The position numbers were made by a program, and so were the translations under genes. Below are positions 34,753-43,403 of a stretch of DNA of 64,000 nucleotides, one piece after another; the first letter of the stretch is position 1; every line of letters starts with the position of its first letter. The notes below the pieces were generated by a model. It worked only from the letters and a program-made list of their open reading frames with translations, was not told the DNA's origin and did no database searches. The DNA is taken from NCBI RefSeq assembly GCF_000195275.1, contig NC_015385.1, positions 868,001 to 932,000 of the forward strand. The letters run 5' to 3'. The DNA is from Treponema succinifaciens DSM 2489. GTDB lineage: Bacteria; Spirochaetota; Spirochaetia; Treponematales; Treponemataceae.

Positions 34753-37416
34753 ATGGATAATGAAAGCAAGCGAAACAATGGAATTTTGGACAGGGCGAAC
34801 GCCGCGATTCTTTCCAGGGATTTTGAGCAGGCAGCCCGCATTTATAAAGGACTTTTAAAAAGCGATCCGCAGAACATTGAGCTTCTTAGTTCATTGGGAA
34901 ATCTCTATGTAAAAAGCGGCGATGATGAAAAAGCACTTGCATATTTTAGTGAAATTATCCGCATTGATTCAAAAAATGTTGAAGCCTTGAATTCGCTTGG
35001 AGGAATTTACCGACGTCTTAAAAAATATGATGATTCTATTTCTGTTCTTGAGCAGGCAGTAATTTCAGATGAATCAAACGTCCAGTCGTTTTACAACTTG
35101 GGCTTTACATTCAAGCTGATGGGGAAATATGACGATGCCCTTAATTGCTTTAACAGAGTTGTCGAAGAAAATCCGGAAGACGTTCTTGCGTTCAACCATA
35201 TAGGCTCAATTTACGCACTGAAAAATCAGAATAAGGACGCAGTGTCTTCTTATCTGCGCGGACTTAAAATTGACCCTAATCATCCGATTCTTCATTTGAA
35301 CCTTGCCAAAAGCTATGATGCTCTTGGAGAATTTGAAAAAGCACAGGCTGAATATGAAGCCGCACTAAAAACAAAACCAGGCTGGCTTGAGGCTATAGAA
35401 AATTACGCCGACTTGCTTTTGAAAAAAAACAAGACACGCAATGCTGGAGAGCTTGTAAGACACGCTTTGAACTTAAATCCAAAAGACGCAGCCATGCACA
35501 CAAAGCTTGGAGATGTCTACACAAAGCAAAGCGACTTTGACAATGCGGAAGTTGAATACAATGAGGCATTAAAAATCCGCCCGGAATTTCCAAAGGCACT
35601 TTCTGGACTTGCATCTGCTTATGAGTCAACAGGAAGGAATGAAGACGCGCTTGAAATAATGGGTCGCATGGAAAATGCGTCTCCAGAAGATTCATCTATG
35701 CTTTGTCAGTATGCGCATATTCTTTTGAGCGCAGACAGGATTGAAGAAGCCGGAAAAAAAATTCAGTGCGCCTACGAAAAAAATCCGGATGATCTCCATG
35801 TACTGAATCTTCTTGGACAGTATTACATTTGCATTGGAGACGAGCGCAAGGCTTCCGGCTGCTTTAAAAAGATAAAGGCGATGAATCCTGGCTACTCTGA
35901 TTTTTACCGTGAAGGCGGAATGCGCTATTCTCAAAAGGGTGATCTAAAAAAAGCCGAGGAATTTTATCTTCGCTATATTGCTCAAAATCCAGAAAATGTT
36001 GACGGTCTTCATTCCATTGCAAAAAACTATGAAGCGCAGGGAAATCTTACGCAGGCAATGTCCACTTACAGGCAGATTGAAAAATTCGATTCTGAAAGCA
36101 AAGCTTGGAAAAACGGCATTGAACGGATAAACAAAAGGCTTCTTGACTCTACAAATATTTTTGCAAATGCAGAATCTTCTATTGAAGATGAATTCGGCGA
36201 TGCGGATGAAAACTTTGAAATTGGACTTGGTGAAAAAACTGAATCACCGGAGATTTCTTATTCTGAAAATGAAATGCAGCCTTCTGCTCCAACTGAAATA
36301 GAAACTGAACCAGAATCTACCGGTGAACCAGAGCATGACTTTGAAAATCTTCAAAACGAAGAAGTCGCTGTTGAGGAAGTTTTTTCAGACGGAAAACTTG
36401 ACGCTGAATCGGAAGACGATGACAAGGAAAAATATTCTCATGGTCTTGACAATTTAGTTCCAGAAGAATATCAAGACGAAGATGTTGGCGGACTTGAAGA
36501 GGACGAGACTAGTGCGGAAGATTTTTTTGCGCAGAATCCATTTTCATCTGGCGACAAATCTTCTGCGCCTAAAGAAAATTCTTTTGAGCCTGATTTTGAA
36601 ACAGAAAGTTTTGACTTGGAAGAAGAAAAGCCTGATGTAATATCAATTCCGCCTGAAGAAAAAATTGAAAAGAAAGAACTTCCTAAGCGTGAATATAAAA
36701 TGCCGGAAGAAAAAATTCCTGCGCCGCAAAAAACAGAACCTGAAACTCCTGCGCCAGAAGAAGAAATTTCTGAACCGGAAGAACTTATTGATGATGAAGA
36801 TTTTTCCAAAGATGATGTTTTTGACTTGCCTGAACAGACTGACAGTTCAACTGAAGATTCCGCAGACTTGTTTGAAGATAAAAACTTGAATTTTGAAGAT
36901 GATGATTTTTCCGAAGAGGAAAAAGACCTTGCGGCTCAGGAATTCTTTATGGAAAGCGACGAGCCTGAAAAAACTTCAGCGTCAGTTCAGGCTGAAGAAG
37001 AAATAGAGTCTTCTGAATTAAGTGATGAAAAAATGCCAGAAACTGTAGAAGAGCAAATAGGCAATTTGGAAAATTCCCAAATACGGCTTTTTAAGAAATT
37101 AAAGTCTTTGTGCCGTTATCTTCCTGAGCAGCAGAAAAAGAGTTTCCTAGAAAGCAAAACAAATCTTCAGCTTGAATATATAATTTCGCGCCTGTCCGGA
37201 AATAAAGGTCTTTTTGCTTCTGCGGAAAATGCAAGAAAAGACTCTGGGTTTGTGTCTTCTGTTCAAGAAAACGAAACAGGCATAAAGCTTCTTTTAAAAG
37301 TTATTTTATGTTTAAAGGAGCTTGTAAATTATATTCAGGATGAGCAGATTTCAACTTTGCTTTCTGCAGAAATAAACAGAATGTCAGAAATTCTGCTTCC
37401 GTATTCCGGCGAATAA
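34753..37416 (+). CDS. Large TPR protein with acidic low-complexity region
   Basis: 887 residues with no signal peptide. About 12-12 consecutive TPR-type 34-residue repeats span residues 15-460 (for example DDEKALAYFSEIIRIDSKNVEA). A long region, about 470-765, is extremely rich in E, D, P and S and probably disordered; a predicted helical domain closes the protein (770-887, VEEQIGNLENSQIRLFKKLKS). TPRs form protein-binding scaffolds, and the acidic tail may bind basic or metal-bearing partners. It follows the LamG gene by 9 bp. No catalytic motif is visible. Confidence 0.85.
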   Translation: MDNESKRNNGILDRANAAILSRDFEQAARIYKGLLKSDPQNIELLSSLGNLYVKSGDDEKALAYFSEIIRIDSKNVEALNSLGGIYRRLKKYDDSISVLEQAVISDESNVQSFYNLGFTFKLMGKYDDALNCFNRVVEENPEDVLAFNHIGSIYALKNQNKDAVSSYLRGLKIDPNHPILHLNLAKSYDALGEFEKAQAEYEAALKTKPGWLEAIENYADLLLKKNKTRNAGELVRHALNLNPKDAAMHTKLGDVYTKQSDFDNAEVEYNEALKIRPEFPKALSGLASAYESTGRNEDALEIMGRMENASPEDSSMLCQYAHILLSADRIEEAGKKIQCAYEKNPDDLHVLNLLGQYYICIGDERKASGCFKKIKAMNPGYSDFYREGGMRYSQKGDLKKAEEFYLRYIAQNPENVDGLHSIAKNYEAQGNLTQAMSTYRQIEKFDSESKAWKNGIERINKRLLDSTNIFANAESSIEDEFGDADENFEIGLGEKTESPEISYSENEMQPSAPTEIETEPESTGEPEHDFENLQNEEVAVEEVFSDGKLDAESEDDDKEKYSHGLDNLVPEEYQDEDVGGLEEDETSAEDFFAQNPFSSGDKSSAPKENSFEPDFETESFDLEEEKPDVISIPPEEKIEKKELPKREYKMPEEKIPAPQKTEPETPAPEEEISEPEELIDDEDFSKDDVFDLPEQTDSSTEDSADLFEDKNLNFEDDDFSEEEKDLAAQEFFMESDEPEKTSASVQAEEEIESSELSDEKMPETVEEQIGNLENSQIRLFKKLKSLCRYLPEQQKKSFLESKTNLQLEYIISRLSGNKGLFASAENARKDSGFVSSVQENETGIKLLLKVILCLKELVNYIQDEQISTLLSAEINRMSEILLPYSGE

Positions 37417-37428
37417 AATACGGGCTGT

Positions 37429-37643
37429 CAGGGCAAACGCATTATAAATAATTTAAGTAAAGTTTGCGCGAAGGAACGGTTCCTGGGGCAAAAACACTCT
37501 GATTGTTGCGACCGCGTGAGCGGGCAATTCTATAGTTATTTTGCAACAATCAGCGTGTAGCGCATTATTGCGCGATTTTGAATCAGGAAACCGTGACTAG
37601 GAGCCAGTTTTATGCTGAATACATTTATAATGCGTTTGCCCTG
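37429..37643. mobile_element. MITE family A, copy 3, with 18-bp target duplication
   Basis: Element of 215 bp with CAGGGCAAACGCATTATA ends and perfect inverse on the right. The 18-bp sequence GAATAAAATACGGGCTGT is present on both sides (37411-37428 and 37644-37661). The left copy includes the TAA stop of the TPR gene, so the insertion fell exactly at that gene's end and left it intact. Confidence 0.92.
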
Positions 37644-37662
37644 GAATAAAATACGGGCTGTG

Positions 37663-37691
37663 TTGATTTCTTTTATTCATTGTGATATTTT
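37663..37691 (+). promoter_or_regulatory. Promoter of purE, probable leaderless start
   Basis: TTGATT (37663-37668), a 17-nt spacer and TATTTT (37686-37691), with the purE ATG 5 nt later. It begins just inside the last bases of the MITE target duplication. Confidence 0.5.
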
Positions 37692-37696
37692 ACAGT

Positions 37697-38197
37697 ATGA
37701 AAGTTGCTATCTTTTTAGGTTCCAAGTCTGATTTGGATACAATGAAAAAATCCGCCGATGTTCTAAAAGAATTTGGCGTTGAATACAAGGCTTATGTTAT
37801 TTCCGCGCACAGAGCCGGAGACTTGCTTGTAAAAACTATTGCTTCTGTAGAAAAAGAAGGATGCGATGTAATTATTGCTGGAGCAGGACTTAGCGCGGCT
37901 CTTCCAGGTGTTATTGCCAGCCGCACAGTTCTTCCTGTTGTAGGCGTTCCTCTTGAATGCATTAATCCGGGAAAATCAAACGGACTGGCAGGAATGGACT
38001 CTCTCCTTTCTATTGTTCAGATGCCGCCGCAAATTCCTGTTGCAACTGTCGGAATCGGAAATGCAAAAAATGCCGCTTATCTCGCGCTCGAAATCCTTGG
38101 AATCAAATATCCTGAAATAAAAACAAAGCTTATAGAATTCCGCGCAAAGATGACTGCTGATGCAGAAACAAACGGCGGTTCAGGAATAGAACTGTAA
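37697..38197 (+). CDS. purE: 5-carboxyaminoimidazole ribonucleotide mutase-type PurE
   Basis: 166 residues from the ATG at 37697; an upstream in-frame start at 37682 overlaps the -10 box and was rejected. Purine synthesis step making CAIR. GSKSDLDTMKKSADVLKEFGVEY, ISAHRAGDLL and SIVQMPPQIPVATVGIGNAKNAAYLA follow class I PurE more than the class II (AIR carboxylase) type known from Treponema denticola. The usual GGAAHLPG loop is GLSAALPG here. A class I enzyme would need PurK, which is not in the window. purF follows 82 bp later. Confidence 0.93.
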   Translation: MKVAIFLGSKSDLDTMKKSADVLKEFGVEYKAYVISAHRAGDLLVKTIASVEKEGCDVIIAGAGLSAALPGVIASRTVLPVVGVPLECINPGKSNGLAGMDSLLSIVQMPPQIPVATVGIGNAKNAAYLALEILGIKYPEIKTKLIEFRAKMTADAETNGGSGIEL

Positions 38198-38202
38198 TTT
38201 CT

Positions 38203-38257
38203 GGTGCCATTGTCAGTGCAGGGCTGTGTCATTATCGGGCTTGATCAGATAATCTAT
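38203..38257. repeat. Family C palindromic repeat fragments between purE and purF
   Basis: Two partial units: TGCCATTGTCAGTGC and TGTCATTATCGGGCTTGAT followed by CAGATAATCTA. The second matches the unit at 54416-54445. Confidence 0.5.
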
Positions 38258-38279
38258 ATAAATATCTAATGGAAAAAAA

Positions 38280-39767
38280 ATGAAGTGCTGTGAATTTCTT
38301 GTTGAAGAAGAGGAAGACAAGCTGCGCGATGAATGCGGTGTTGTCGGAATTTATTTGAATCCACCTAAGCAAGGTGAACCAGAAAAAAAAGAATATGTGG
38401 CTTATTCTGCCAGTGATTTTAATGCCGCGACTCAGGCTTATTATGCGCTTTATGCGTTGCAGCACCGCGGGCAGGACAGTGTTGGAATTGCAGTAAGCAA
38501 CGGCGAAGATATTTCCATTCACAAGGCAATGGGAACAACTGCGGAAGTCTTTAAGCCGGAAAATCTTGAAGCCTTAAAAGGAAACATTGCCTGCGGACAC
38601 GTCCGTTATGCAACAGCAGGAAGCGCGTCTTTGGAAAACGCCCAGCCGCTTCTTTTAAAGTCAAAGCTCGGCGCGGTTGCAGTAGCCCACAACGGACAGC
38701 TTGTAAACTATGAGCAGCTCCGCGAAATGCTTGAAGATTCAGGAAGCACATTTTCTTCTACAAGCGACACGGAAGTCATTTTAAAGCTTATTGCAAAGTC
38801 TTACAAAAAAGGCCTTGAGCGCGCGCTGACCGATACAATACAGATGATAAAAGGCTCTTTTGCGCTTGTTGTTTCAACAGAAAAATGTCTTATCGGCGCA
38901 AGAGACCCAAACGGAATCCGTCCGCTCTGCCTTGGAAAAGTTGAAAACGGCTGGATTCTTGCAAGCGAAACCTGCGCAATTGACTCTGTGAACGGAACTT
39001 ATGTTCGCGACATTCAGCCTGGCGAAATTGTAATAATAAATGAAGACGGAGTTCTTTCATTTGAATTTGGAGAGCGCACTTCCAAACGGACTTGCGTTTT
39101 TGAATACGTTTACTTTGCGCGCCCGGACAGCATAATCGACGGAATCCCAGTTACAGAAGCACGTGAAAAAATGGGAGCCTGCCTTGCACGTGAAAGCGGA
39201 GTTCCTGCGGATGTCGTTATTGGAGTTCCTGATTCTGGAATTGGAGCAGCCCAGGGATATGCAAAGGAAGCTGGAATTCCCTATGCAAGCGGAATCATAA
39301 AGAACAAATATATTGGACGCACCTTTATTGCGCCGACTCAGCGTGAGCGCGAGAACATGGTTTTTGTAAAGCTCAATGCTGTAAAGTCTGTTGTGAACGG
39401 AAAAAGAGTTGTTGTAATCGACGACTCCATTGTGCGTGGAACAACAAGCCGCCGCCTTGTCCAGATTTTAAGACGCGCTGGAGCAAAAGAAGTTCACTTT
39501 AGAATTTCAAGTCCTCCTGTAAAATTTCCTTGCTACTTTGGAATAAACACACCAACTAGAGGCGAGCTGATTTCAAGCATTCACAGCGAAGAGGAAATCT
39601 GCAAGGAAATAGGAGCAGACAGCCTGGCTTTTATCAGTGCGGAAGGAATGCTGGAGGCCTGCCGTGAATGCAATCCGGAGCAGTATGGATTCTGCAAAGG
39701 CTGCTTTACCGGCGAATATCCGATTTCTGTTCCCGGCGAGCTTAGCGGAAAAAAGATTTCTGACTGA
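38280..39767 (+). CDS. purF: Amidophosphoribosyltransferase
   Basis: 495 residues. Commits PRPP to purine synthesis using glutamine. An 18-residue propeptide precedes the N-terminal nucleophile cysteine C19 (DECGVVGIY), as in the Bacillus-type Fe-S enzyme. The glutaminase domain extends to about 245 and the PRTase domain carries VVVIDDSIVRGTTSRR. Candidate [4Fe-4S] ligands lie in RTCVFEYV, KFPCYFG and FCKGCF. The enzyme would be matured by propeptide removal and cluster insertion. The next pur gene, purM, is 23 kb away across the accessory block. Confidence 0.96.
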   Translation: MKCCEFLVEEEEDKLRDECGVVGIYLNPPKQGEPEKKEYVAYSASDFNAATQAYYALYALQHRGQDSVGIAVSNGEDISIHKAMGTTAEVFKPENLEALKGNIACGHVRYATAGSASLENAQPLLLKSKLGAVAVAHNGQLVNYEQLREMLEDSGSTFSSTSDTEVILKLIAKSYKKGLERALTDTIQMIKGSFALVVSTEKCLIGARDPNGIRPLCLGKVENGWILASETCAIDSVNGTYVRDIQPGEIVIINEDGVLSFEFGERTSKRTCVFEYVYFARPDSIIDGIPVTEAREKMGACLARESGVPADVVIGVPDSGIGAAQGYAKEAGIPYASGIIKNKYIGRTFIAPTQRERENMVFVKLNAVKSVVNGKRVVVIDDSIVRGTTSRRLVQILRRAGAKEVHFRISSPPVKFPCYFGINTPTRGELISSIHSEEEICKEIGADSLAFISAEGMLEACRECNPEQYGFCKGCFTGEYPISVPGELSGKKISD

Positions 39768-40271
39768 AAGTTTTAATCTTCTGTAATGACATTTAGTCTA
39801 TGGTGGAATTACATTGCGCCGTGCCATTATCAGGCATAGCGTTCTGTCATTATCAGCAAAGGATGAACTCTTGCAAAACTGGGAGTTTGCATTAAAGAAG
39901 ATGGAGTTGCGACGTATTGCACCGCTTTCTAAATTAAGAATATTACATTTTCCACGGGCAATCCCTTGTGATAATCTTGTCAAAATCAATATCGAAGGTT
40001 TCTTCCAGGCCTTTATAGCCGGACGCTGTTCCATTGAAATCCGTATCTTTAAGCCTTATAACGAAATAAAAGCCTGCTTTTAAAGATTCTGATGTAGAGA
40101 ACTTGGTTAAAAAAATGACAGTAAATATGAGCAAGGGTGGAAAAAGATTTAAAATGCTAAACAGGGTTTATTCTTATAGGCAGTAAGTACTTCATAGTAT
40201 ATGAGATCCATTGGACTCAATGTTTTTTCTTTTCCAGTCATTTTCTGTAAAAAAAAGCATATATATAGTAC
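39768..40271. other. Intergenic stretch with decayed coding traces and repeat fragments
   Basis: About 500 bp with no convincing gene. Around 39820-39865 lie family C-like pieces (TGCCATTATCAGGCA, TGTCATTATCAGC). The minus strand near 39958-40080 reads FYFVIRLKDTDFNGTASGYKG, which looks like a scrap of a real protein but has no start and is not assignable. An AT-rich segment precedes the next gene. Confidence 0.4.
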
Positions 40272-40517
40272 ATGGAAACAAAAGAAAACATTATGCTTTT
40301 GGGAATACTTGAAAAAGATGCCGAGCCGATTCTTAATGAAGAGAAAGAGCTCGGCTGTCTTCTTACTGTAAAATCCAAGTCTAGAACTCACAAAGTGGAA
40401 GTGTTCTCAAGCCTGCTGCCGGTTTTGTATAAAAAAGCCCTGAAGAATACCCGCGTGCTTGTTCCGGTCTGTAAACAAAAAGAAAAATTGTTCGCGTCTG
40501 TTGTTTATCCTGCCTGA
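40272..40517 (+). CDS. Small OB-fold-like protein, possibly SSB-related
   Basis: 81 residues. The pattern NIMLLGILEKDAEP, LLTVKSKSRTHKVEVFSS, KNTRVLVPVCKQ is a plausible five-stranded OB fold and recalls the start of single-stranded DNA-binding proteins (gene-name-level homology not established). No acidic SSB tail is present. A TATATA box at 40260-40265 ends 6 nt before the ATG, consistent with a leaderless message. Its 3' end overlaps the convergent LuxR-type gene by 13 bp. It opens the accessory block after purF. Confidence 0.55.
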   Translation: METKENIMLLGILEKDAEPILNEEKELGCLLTVKSKSRTHKVEVFSSLLPVLYKKALKNTRVLVPVCKQKEKLFASVVYPA

Positions 40518-41143
40518 AACTCTTGAACGTCCAGAGAAAGCCATTTTAAGAGCGCGCTAAAAAGCTCCCGCCTTTCAAGCACATTGAATCTTTCTTTGAG
40601 CCTATGAAGGCAAGTCTGTATGTACCTTTCCTTGCGTCCTGTAAGTGACTGCATTTCTTTTAAAGACAATCCTTCCGCAATTGCAAAGACAAGCAGCCTG
40701 TTTGTTTCGCTTAGAGATTCAAGGTTGATGAATCTTCCCAAAAGCTCAGTTTCATTTTTTCTTTGGGCCGCCTTTGATACAAATCTTTTTCCTTTTGTGT
40801 AAAACTCTGCGCAATGGGCAATGTCTTCCATGCTTTCCGGGCAGAAAAGAAGTGAAACGTTATCCAGCTTGCGGACAATGCATAAAAAAAGAGCGGTTGG
40901 AGGCCTCTCTGAATACAGCGTTATATGAAGCTTTTTTTCTCTTAGAATAAGAAGAGCTTCAAGAGCCTTTCTTTCATCCGCCGTGCATCCAATAAGCACG
41001 TGATCAGTTTCCTTGATTTCCTTGCCCTGAACTTCATGGCTTTTAAGATACTCAGAAGCGTAAGACGGACAAAGAGCCCTGAATACAGGAATATGCATTG
41101 CATACTCCGACCTTGAAAAATTAACAATATATAATTTGCTCAT
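40505..41143 (-). CDS. LuxR/NarL-type HTH protein with degenerate receiver-like domain
   Basis: 212 residues. The C-terminal ~65 residues form a LuxR-type helix-turn-helix (LSETNRLLVFAIAEGLSLKEM, then RYIQTCLHRLKERFNV). The N-terminal 125 residues have receiver-like alternation, but the phospho-acceptor aspartate is not apparent at the end of strand 3 (DHVLIGCTADE), so control would be phosphorylation-independent. Target genes are unknown. Convergent, 13-bp overlap with the SSB-like gene. Confidence 0.65.
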   Translation of the reverse strand: MSKLYIVNFSRSEYAMHIPVFRALCPSYASEYLKSHEVQGKEIKETDHVLIGCTADERKALEALLILREKKLHITLYSERPPTALFLCIVRKLDNVSLLFCPESMEDIAHCAEFYTKGKRFVSKAAQRKNETELLGRFINLESLSETNRLLVFAIAEGLSLKEMQSLTGRKERYIQTCLHRLKERFNVLERRELFSALLKWLSLDVQEFQAG

Positions 41144-41161
41144 ATATTATTATCGGACTAA

Positions 41162-41617
41162 CTACACATATTCCGCCGGAATCGCCATCACGCCTTTTGC
41201 AACAGAAACCGGCTTTCCGCAGTTGCAGACAATGCACGGAGGCGCGATTTCCACATTCTTGATTCTGCCTGTAATAAAAAAATTCTTTGCATCGTCTGCT
41301 TTTGGAGTGGCGGTCTTTTTTATTTCAACCGGATAGACAGTGTTGTTCAAAAAAATAATAAGGTCGATTTCAATTTTATCCTTGTCCCTGTAAAAATAAA
41401 GCGGCGGCTCAATTCCAGCATTGCAGAATGATTTAAGTACTTCGCCAACAATATATGTTTCAAAAAACGCCCCCGACATGGCTCCAGAACGCAGCACTTC
41501 TGAATCCGTCCATCTTGTAAGATATGAGGCAAGTCCTGTATCGACAAAGTAAAGCTTGGGAGTTTTTACAACCCGTTTTTCAACATTCACCGAAAACGGC
41601 GGAAGCAGGTAAACAAG
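41162..41617 (-). pseudogene. C-terminal remnant of a DUF4143 AAA ATPase
   Basis: The open frame begins after a TAG with LVYLLPPFSVNVEKRVVKTP and continues KLYFVDTGLASYL, ending in the PD-(D/E)XK-like part IEIDLIIFLNNTVYPVEIKKT. This is exactly the C-terminal third of DUF4143 ATPases; the whole N-terminal AAA domain, with Walker motifs, is missing. No promoter or ribosome site is evident. The break falls about 35 bp before a perfect 19-bp palindrome. Confidence 0.82.
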
Positions 41618-41651
41618 CTATAAAAGCCATATTTTCTTCCAAAATCAAGTT

Positions 41652-41696
41652 TTTCGTGGGATAATCCAAACTGCTACTTTGGATTATCCCACGAAA
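41652..41696. terminator. Perfect 19-bp palindrome, 7-nt loop
   Basis: TTTCGTGGGATAATCCAAA (41652-41670) and its exact inverse (41678-41696). An A-rich run follows on the right and T/A-rich sequence precedes, so it could end transcription on the minus strand after the ATPase at 41744-43057. Its length and perfection are unusual for a plain terminator. Confidence 0.6.
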
Positions 41697-41743
41697 GAAA
41701 AAAAAGACAAGGTTTTCGTTACTTTTGCAGGGCATTAAGCTTT

Positions 41744-43057
41744 TTACATATCGTCCATACTTAAGCCTTTCATGTTGATTTCAAATCCAGGAACATTTGA
41801 TCTTAGTGCATTTATTTTTTCTTCCAGTGCTTTATAGTCAATTTTTTTGGCATTTCTTTTTACTTCAAAAATATGACACGTTTTATCCAGTTCATTTACT
41901 GCAACAATGTCAATTTCATTTTGAGATTTTTTATCCCACCATCCGCCAATATATGTCAGATGCATCTCTTCATTAATTTTTTCTGTAAAATACTGCTCAA
42001 GCGTTTTGCCTGTAAAAGTCTTATAGTCGCGCAAAATCAGTTTCTTTAGTAAATCGTACTGCCCAAGTTCAATTAAATTTTGATTGGAGTAAATGAACCT
42101 AAAATAGAATCTTAAGTAGCTGTCTGTAATTTGCCAGCGCACATTGCGGCTTTCTGGCTTTGAAAAAATCGGCCTGACAGGTTTTATAACATTGAACGTT
42201 TTATTAAGATTTGAAAGGTAGGAGCCTGTATTTTTTTGAATTATAGAATCAATTTCGCTTTGGACCGTTATCCCGCTGGAAATGAGCGAAAGAATTGAAA
42301 AATAGATTCCATAGTCTTTTCCGATTTCACTTATAAGCAAATCTTTTCCGTCTATTAAAAATGGAGAGGAAATTCCTGTTACATAATTTATCATTTTTGT
42401 GTGCGTAATGCTTCCGCTTTCCATTAGAAGAAAAATATATTTTGCAACCCCTCCGCTGAGCATATATAGGCAGAGCAAGTCCTCGTTTGTGTATTGCGGG
42501 TTAAAGTCTTTTAAAATCTCTTTGCATACAGAAGGTGTAAAAGGTTTTAGATGGATTTTTGCAGTGGCGCGTCCAAATAGCGGTTCTTTTGCGCCTTCAA
42601 AAATTTTTATCATCATGGAATAAACTGACCCACAGGCAATAAAGTTGATTTTTGAATTATCTTTGCAGTTGTCCCATATATTCTGCAGATGGCTGAAGAA
42701 TGAAGAATTTATATTTTGAAGCTCCTGAAATTCATCTATGATTAATATAAAGTGCTCCTGTTTTGAATACTCTATTATCTGCTCAAAAAGTTCCTTTAGT
42801 GTTGTTATGCTTCCAAAAATTTTAAGGTCGATTGATTGCTCCAGTTCTTTTTGCCATTGCTGGCATAAAATGGGCTCGGAGCTTCTGGTGGTAAAAAGGT
42901 AGCAGCTTTTTTTTGTAGATATGAATTTCTTTAATAGCGCAGTTTTTCCAATTCGTCTTCGGCCTGTGATTATAGTGAAAGCCGCATTTGAGTAAGAGTT
43001 CTTTTCTATTTGCTCGAGAATTTTTAACTCATTTTTTCTGTCATAAAATTTTTTCAT
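41744..43057 (-). CDS. DUF234-type (archaeal-ATPase-like) AAA/STAND ATPase
   Basis: 437 residues. Walker A is ITGRRRIGKTALLKKF (about 30-45), Walker B is FILIIDEFQEL (about 123-133), and a sensor-like FIACGSVYSMM follows. The C-terminal domain carries a PD-(D/E)XK-like core (QNEIDIVAVNELDKTCHIFEVKR) as in DUF234 proteins. These ATPases are common in spirochaetes, archaea and Bacteroidetes and have no settled function. Weak repeats ATGTTAATAT, ACATTAATGG and ATGTTAGAAT occur upstream at 35- and 34-bp spacing. Confidence 0.85.
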   Translation of the reverse strand: MKKFYDRKNELKILEQIEKNSYSNAAFTIITGRRRIGKTALLKKFISTKKSCYLFTTRSSEPILCQQWQKELEQSIDLKIFGSITTLKELFEQIIEYSKQEHFILIIDEFQELQNINSSFFSHLQNIWDNCKDNSKINFIACGSVYSMMIKIFEGAKEPLFGRATAKIHLKPFTPSVCKEILKDFNPQYTNEDLLCLYMLSGGVAKYIFLLMESGSITHTKMINYVTGISSPFLIDGKDLLISEIGKDYGIYFSILSLISSGITVQSEIDSIIQKNTGSYLSNLNKTFNVIKPVRPIFSKPESRNVRWQITDSYLRFYFRFIYSNQNLIELGQYDLLKKLILRDYKTFTGKTLEQYFTEKINEEMHLTYIGGWWDKKSQNEIDIVAVNELDKTCHIFEVKRNAKKIDYKALEEKINALRSNVPGFEINMKGLSMDDM

Positions 43058-43158
43058 CTTATTGTAACCTATGTTAATATAATGTCTATTAAAATAATAG
43101 TGATTACATTAATGGCTTTCAAGATGAGAATATTTGTTTATGTTAGAATTTCTAAAGA

Positions 43159-43333
43159 GAGTATTCCTAAAGCCTTAAGTAAGTATTCCTAAGACCCTGA
43201 GTGAATATTCCTAAAGCCCTAAGTAAGTATTCCTAAGGCTCTTAGGAAGTATCTCTTCAGGTCTTAGGAAGTATTCCTTAGCCTCTTAGGAAGTATCTCT
43301 TCAGGTCTTAGAAAGTATTCCTTTGGTCTTAAG
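43159..43333. repeat. 22-bp tandem repeat array, eight units
   Basis: Consecutive 22-bp units beginning at 43159, 43181, 43203, 43225, 43247, 43269, 43291 and 43313, consensus AAGTATTCCTAAGRCCYTNAGK. Units 5 and 7 share AAGTATCTCTTCAGGTCTTA, so they arose by later duplication. Each unit holds a CCTAAG..CTTAGG-type dyad. Located between the ATPase promoter and the HU-like gene's terminator. Confidence 0.88.
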
Positions 43334-43348
43334 TTTATTGCAATAAAC

Positions 43349-43379
43349 AAAAAAACGGCATGCCGTTTAGACATGCCGC
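43349..43379 (-). terminator. Terminator of the HU-like gene
   Basis: Read on the minus strand: CGGCATG, a short loop, CATGCCGT and seven T (plus-strand arms at 43355-43362 and 43372-43378). A second stem (GAGACT/AGTCTC) precedes it. Confidence 0.75.
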
Positions 43380-43403
43380 AGAGACTTCTTTTCAGAGTCT
43401 CTT

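Noticed and set aside
36471-36809. Serine-rich frame opposite the TPR gene
   Set aside because: It is the mirror of the acidic low-complexity coding region.
43159-43333. CRISPR array
   Set aside because: The 22-bp units are contiguous with no unique spacers, and no cas gene is near.
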